Assembly: GCA_903834835.1 (NCBI GenBank)
Contig: CAILKO010000029.1
Span: forward strand, 124,001 to 188,000
Source of the DNA: an uncultured Pseudomonadota bacterium
Lineage (GTDB): Bacteria > Pseudomonadota > Gammaproteobacteria > Burkholderiales > SG8-39
DNA: 64,000 nt
Direction of reading: 5' to 3'
The notes beneath the pieces were generated by a model. It was given only the letters and a program-made list of their open reading frames with translations, was not told the DNA's origin and did not search any database. The position numbers and the translations under genes are program-made. This document shows positions 60,540-64,000 of this stretch, piece by piece (position 1 is the first letter of the stretch; the number at the start of each line of letters is the position of its first letter).

Positions 60540-62507
60540 GTGCAACACATTATTTCCGTATTGCAGGAGAACCGGATTTTTCCGCCGTCACCGGAGTTCG
60601 TGCGTGGGGCCAATGTTTCAGGCATGGACGCCTACCGAACGCTCTGCGCCGAAGCCGAGCGAGATTTCGAGGGGTACTGGGCGCGGCTCGCGCGCGAGTT
60701 CCTCAGCTGGCACAAGCCGTTCACAAAAACGCTTGATGAGTCGAATGCGCCGTTCTTCCGGTGGTTCCATGACGGCGAATTGAACGCCTCTTACAACTGT
60801 CTAGACCGTCACTTGCCCGCGCTCGCGGACAAGGTTGCAATCATCTTCGAATCGGATGACGGCACGGTGACGCGCACGACCTATCGCGAGCTGCACCGCG
60901 AGGTCTGTCGTTTTGCGAATGCGCTGAAATCGATTGGCGTCAAGACGGGCGATCGGGTGATCGTCTACATGCCGATGTCGGTGCAGGCGGTCGTTGCCAT
61001 GCAGGCCTGCGCGCGCATCGGCGCGACACACTCGGTGGTGTTTGGCGGTTTCTCGGCGAAGTCGCTGCAGGAGCGCATCATCGATGCGGGCGCCTGCGCG
61101 GTGATCACAGCAGACGGTCAGTTCCGCGGCGGGCGCGAGATCCCCCTCAAGCCGGTGGTGGATGAAGCCCTGGCGATGGGCGGCTGCGAAGCGATCAGCA
61201 AGGTGCTGGTCTACCAACGCACGGGTTCCGCGGTGGCGATGGCCGCGAATCGGGATGTCTGGTGGGAAGACGCCGTGGCGGGACAGGCTGAGACCTGCGA
61301 TCCGGTCTGGGTGAACGCAGAACACCCGCTCTTCATCCTTTACACCTCGGGTTCGACGGGCAAGCCGAAAGGCATCCAGCATTCAACCGGCGGCTATCTG
61401 CTGTGGACGGCCGTGACGATGAAGTGGGTGTTCGACAATCGTCCGGAAGACGTCTTCTGGTGCACCGCGGACGTGGGCTGGGTCACCGGTCATTCCTATG
61501 TCTGCTACGGTCCGCTGGCTGTCGGCGGCACTGAAGTGATCTTCGAAGGTGTGCCGACCTACCCGGATGCGGGCCGCTTCTGGAAAATCTGTCAGGATCA
61601 CCGTGTCACGGTGTTCTACACCGCGCCCACAGCGATCCGCTCGCTTATCAAGGCGGGCGGCGATCTGCCCGGGAAATACGACCTAAGCAGTCTGCGAGTG
61701 CTCGGCACGGTGGGCGAGCCGATCAACCCGGAAGCCTGGATCTGGTACAACGAGGCGGTCGGCGGCGGGCGCTGTCCGATCGTCGATACATGGTGGCAGA
61801 CCGAAACAGGCGGACACATGATCACGCCGCTTCCGGGCGCAACGCCGACCAAGCCCGGTTCGGCGACACTGCCGCTGCCCGGGATCATCGCGGACATCGT
61901 GGACGAGGCGGGCGAGCCGGTGGGCCGCGGCAAGGGCGGCATTCTGGTCATCAAACGTCCCTGGCCGTCGATGTTGCGCACGATCTGGGGCGATCCGGAG
62001 CGTTACCGCAAGACCTACTTCCCCGAGGAGTTCAAGGGGAAGTATTACCTTGCGGGTGACGGCGCCAGCATGGACGAGGAGGGCTATTTCCGCATCGTCG
62101 GGCGGATCGACGATGTACTGAATGTCTCAGGGCACCGCCTCGGAACGATGGAAATCGAATCCGCGCTGGTCGCCAATACGAAGCTTGTCGCGGAGGCCGC
62201 TGTCGTCGGGCGACCGGACGACCTCACGGGTGAGGCCATCGTAGCCTTCGTCGTGACCAAAGGGCCGCGTCCGACAGGCGAAGAGGCGCTGAAAATGGCG
62301 CGCGAGCTTCGTGAGTGGGTCGCAAAGGAGATTGGTCCGATCGCGCGTCCGAAGGACATCCGCTTCGGCGACAATCTGCCGAAGACGCGGTCCGGCAAGA
62401 TCATGCGCCGGCTTCTGCGCGCCATCGCGAAGGGCGAGGAGATCACGCAGGATGTTTCGACGCTGGAGAATCCGGCCATCCTCGAACAGCTGAAGGGTTC
62501 CGTCTAA
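60540..62507 (+). CDS. acs: acetyl-CoA synthetase
   Basis: The 655-residue enzyme activates acetate to acetyl-CoA via acetyl-AMP. The P-loop [22 protein letters not shown] and [16 protein letters not shown] are present. The catalytic Lys (about residue 620 in [10 protein letters not shown]) is the site acetylated by Pat-type enzymes in other bacteria. GTG 60540 is chosen because GGAGGA lies 9 nt upstream; an ATG at 60507 is in frame but poorly placed. It diverges from the YqhA-fumarase genes. Confidence 0.96.
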   Translation: MQHIISVLQENRIFPPSPEFVRGANVSGMDAYRTLCAEAERDFEGYWARLAREFLSWHKPFTKTLDESNAPFFRWFHDGELNASYNCLDRHLPALADKVAIIFESDDGTVTRTTYRELHREVCRFANALKSIGVKTGDRVIVYMPMSVQAVVAMQACARIGATHSVVFGGFSAKSLQERIIDAGACAVITADGQFRGGREIPLKPVVDEALAMGGCEAISKVLVYQRTGSAVAMAANRDVWWEDAVAGQAETCDPVWVNAEHPLFILYTSGSTGKPKGIQHSTGGYLLWTAVTMKWVFDNRPEDVFWCTADVGWVTGHSYVCYGPLAVGGTEVIFEGVPTYPDAGRFWKICQDHRVTVFYTAPTAIRSLIKAGGDLPGKYDLSSLRVLGTVGEPINPEAWIWYNEAVGGGRCPIVDTWWQTETGGHMITPLPGATPTKPGSATLPLPGIIADIVDEAGEPVGRGKGGILVIKRPWPSMLRTIWGDPERYRKTYFPEEFKGKYYLAGDGASMDEEGYFRIVGRIDDVLNVSGHRLGTMEIESALVANTKLVAEAAVVGRPDDLTGEAIVAFVVTKGPRPTGEEALKMARELREWVAKEIGPIARPKDIRFGDNLPKTRSGKIMRRLLRAIAKGEEITQDVSTLENPAILEQLKGSV

Positions 62508-62572
62508 GGGGCGGAAGCGGAAGCCGCCGCCGCTCTGCTAAACTCGCTCCCCTTCCAGCGGTAGGGCAGTAC

Positions 62573-62663
62573 GGAGAGATGGCCGAGCGGTCGAAGGCGC
62601 ACGCCTGGAAAGTGTGTAAACGTTAATCGCGTTTCGTGGGTTCGAATCCCACTCTCTCCGCCA
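62573..62663 (+). tRNA. tRNA-Ser(GGA)
   Basis: A 7-bp acceptor stem GGAGAGA/TCTCTCC, a D arm, an anticodon stem CACGC/GTGTG with loop CTGGAAA (anticodon GGA at 62607-62609), a long variable arm (AAACG/CGTTT) and a TPsiC arm GTGGG-TTCGAAT-CCCAC are visible. The long variable arm is diagnostic of serine tRNA. The 3' CCA is encoded, with G as discriminator base. Confidence 0.97.
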
Positions 62664-62744
62664 GATATTCCCCGGGGGCGCGGCATGTGAGCGGGATTCT
62701 TGCTCCGGCACCCGGCCAGTTCCGCCACACAGGATTCCGGACGG

Positions 62745-63587
62745 ATGACCCCGAAATACTCGATCATCACGACCTGCAAGGGCAGACTTGGCAATCTCAA
62801 GCGGACGCTGCCGCAGTTCCTGAAGCAGCGTGACTCGGAAGTGATCGTCGTGGACTACGACTGTCCAGAAGGCACTTCGTCGTATGTTGCGGCCGCGCAT
62901 CCGCAGGCGCGTCTGGTCACGGTGAAGAACAAACCGAAGTTCAATCTGCCGCATGCGAGGAATCTCGGTGTAGCGGAGGCGCACGGCGAGATCCTGATTT
63001 TTCTGGATGCGGATATCGTCATCCCGGATGACTTCACGGAGACGCTGGCATCGAAGCTCACGCCGCGTGTATTTGCCGTATTCGGTCCTCCTCTTAGGGA
63101 TTCCCTCAGAGGGCAGAGCGTTGTGCGAAGGATTCATTACGATGGTGTCGGCGGTTTCGACGATCTGCTCGACGGCTACGGTGGCGAGGATCTGGATTTC
63201 TACATGCGCTTGCGCCTGAGCGGGTTGCGCAGCGTGCCCCTCGACCCGGGTTCCGTGATCGAGGTCATCGAACAGACTGTTCAGGAACGGGAGCGATTCC
63301 GTGCGCCGGACCTCAGGAAGCAGTTTCTCAGGGGGCAACTCTATTCCACCGCGAAGGAGCTGGTAATGCGCGCGATAGGGACCGCCAACCTGCCGGTGGA
63401 GGACAGGCGGCGCATACTCGACAGGGTCGAAGCGAGGCTGCCTGCGCTCTACGACGGCACCGGTGAATTCCGCCTGGAAGTGGAAATTCCGGAGCGCCAC
63501 ACCAAGCGCCGCTGGCTGCGTGACTGGGAATTCACCCGTTCGGTAACCCTGAAGGTGGTCCGGCGCAAGCAGGATAGCGGGGGGTAG
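62745..63587 (+). CDS. family 2-type glycosyltransferase
   Basis: The 280-residue protein has a GT-A fold opening KYSIITTCKGRLGNLKRTLP, the DxD metal motif Asp88-Ala-Asp90 (IFLDADIVIP) and a C-terminal GYGGEDLDFYMRL segment like the GT7C-type domain. It transfers a sugar from a nucleotide donor, perhaps to a surface polysaccharide or glycolipid; the acceptor is unknown. ATG 62745 is the likely start, with only a weak AGGA upstream. It lies between the tRNA-Ser gene and dnaX. Confidence 0.85.
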   Translation: MTPKYSIITTCKGRLGNLKRTLPQFLKQRDSEVIVVDYDCPEGTSSYVAAAHPQARLVTVKNKPKFNLPHARNLGVAEAHGEILIFLDADIVIPDDFTETLASKLTPRVFAVFGPPLRDSLRGQSVVRRIHYDGVGGFDDLLDGYGGEDLDFYMRLRLSGLRSVPLDPGSVIEVIEQTVQERERFRAPDLRKQFLRGQLYSTAKELVMRAIGTANLPVEDRRRILDRVEARLPALYDGTGEFRLEVEIPERHTKRRWLRDWEFTRSVTLKVVRRKQDSGG

Positions 63588-63667
63588 ATCCACGCGCCCC
63601 GGACGACTGGTTGCCGGGCGGCTCTGACCGGTACGAACTCCGGCGAGCCGGCTGATAGAATCGACAC

Positions 63668-64000
63668 ATGGCCTATCAAGTTCTGGCACGCAAGTGGCGG
63701 CCACGCGACTTCTCAAGCCTGGTAGGGCAGGAGCACGTTGTTCGCGCGTTGCGCCATGCCCTTGAAAGCCAGCGTCTCCACCATGCGTATCTGCTGACGG
63801 GAACTCGAGGCGTCGGGAAGACGACGCTTGCGCGGATACTCGCCAAATGTCTCAACTGCGAGACGGGCGTCACCGCGGACCCCTGTGGCAAGTGCACGGC
63901 CTGCGTTGAGATCGACGGCGGGCGTTTCGTGGACCTGCTGGAAGTCGATGCGGCCACCAACACTCGCGTAGACGAGATGCGGCAACTGCTCGAGACGGCA
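63668..64000 (+). CDS. dnaX: DNA polymerase III subunit gamma/tau, N-terminal part
   Basis: The first 111 residues are present and the gene continues beyond the window. It starts MAYQVLARKWRPRDF and has Walker A GTRGVGKTT (residues 45-53). The zinc-binding cysteines Cys64, Cys73, Cys76 and Cys79 are visible, as is LLEVDAATNTRVDEMR. It is the clamp-loader ATPase of the replicative polymerase. The programmed frameshift region that makes gamma in some species would be outside the window. Confidence 0.97.
   Translation, partial: MAYQVLARKWRPRDFSSLVGQEHVVRALRHALESQRLHHAYLLTGTRGVGKTTLARILAKCLNCETGVTADPCGKCTACVEIDGGRFVDLLEVDAATNTRVDEMRQLLETA

Noticed and set aside
62573-62663. tRNA-Ser as an integration site for a mobile element
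   Set aside because: No integrase, no repeated 3' tRNA end and no foreign-looking genes lie next to it; dnaX follows closely.

Overview
The window is high-GC bacterial DNA with dense, mostly protein-coding content. Gene content points to a betaproteobacterium, most likely Burkholderiales. The evidence is four Bug/TctC-type tripartite tricarboxylate transporter binding proteins, a DUF3460 gene next to mdh, and the gene order sdhCDAB-sdhE-gltA-sucA-sucB-lpdA-zapE. This is inferred from family knowledge; no rRNA is present to confirm it. No phage, insertion sequence, integrase or CRISPR array is visible.

Region 1 (1-15970) is accessory catabolism mixed with housekeeping genes. A minus-strand set (extradiol dioxygenase, ACMSD-like amidohydrolase, alpha/beta hydrolase) looks like an aromatic meta-cleavage operon. 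It is followed by an MFS transporter, dusA, a lactonase-type amidohydrolase, an aldo/keto reductase, msrA, hslR, a dienelactone hydrolase, a Rieske oxygenase with a Bug protein, two small minus-strand genes, the ABC-F protein YbiT and YaeQ.

Region 2 (15969-24245) holds a CoA-ligase/Bug pair, a very small basic protein, a secreted DUF5666-like protein, a translationally coupled MFS-MFS-DUF2306 operon, a thioredoxin-fold protein, a CxxC/HxxxC mini-protein, an orphan response regulator and a cupin.

Region 3 (24513-39202) is a second catabolic block. It contains an alpha/beta hydrolase with Cys in the nucleophile position, an acyl-CoA ligase, a canonical hydrolase and a GlcG/HbpS-like protein. 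These are followed by a Rossmann dehydrogenase, DUF2269, a glycine-zipper protein, a peroxiredoxin-glutaredoxin fusion and a flavin disulfide reductase. A cupin dioxygenase-Bug-Bug operon behind an MFS gene, a SnoaL-like protein and a HigBA-like toxin-antitoxin pair complete the block.

Region 4 (39203-64000) is the core carbon module: an MFS gene, acnA-DUF3460-mdh on the minus strand, and sdhC through lpdA and zapE on the plus strand. Then come an AcuI-type reductase, class I fumarase with a YqhA-family protein, acs, tRNA-Ser(GGA), a glycosyltransferase and the 5' part of dnaX. Together these genes encode most TCA cycle steps plus acetate activation.

The most unusual signal is a palindrome, ATAGTAAC-N6-GTTACTAT (core GTAAC-N6-GTTAC). 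It occurs five times, always at or between gene ends, at about 17.5, 26.9, 36.2, 38.2 and 55.7 kb. In four cases it is centred roughly 80-115 bp upstream of a start codon: a CoA ligase, the canonical hydrolase, the cupin dioxygenase and zapE. In two copies the arms extend outward with different but still complementary sequence. This suggests either a shared operator linking the catabolic genes to the TCA region, or a small palindromic repeat family. No obvious regulator gene for it lies in the window.
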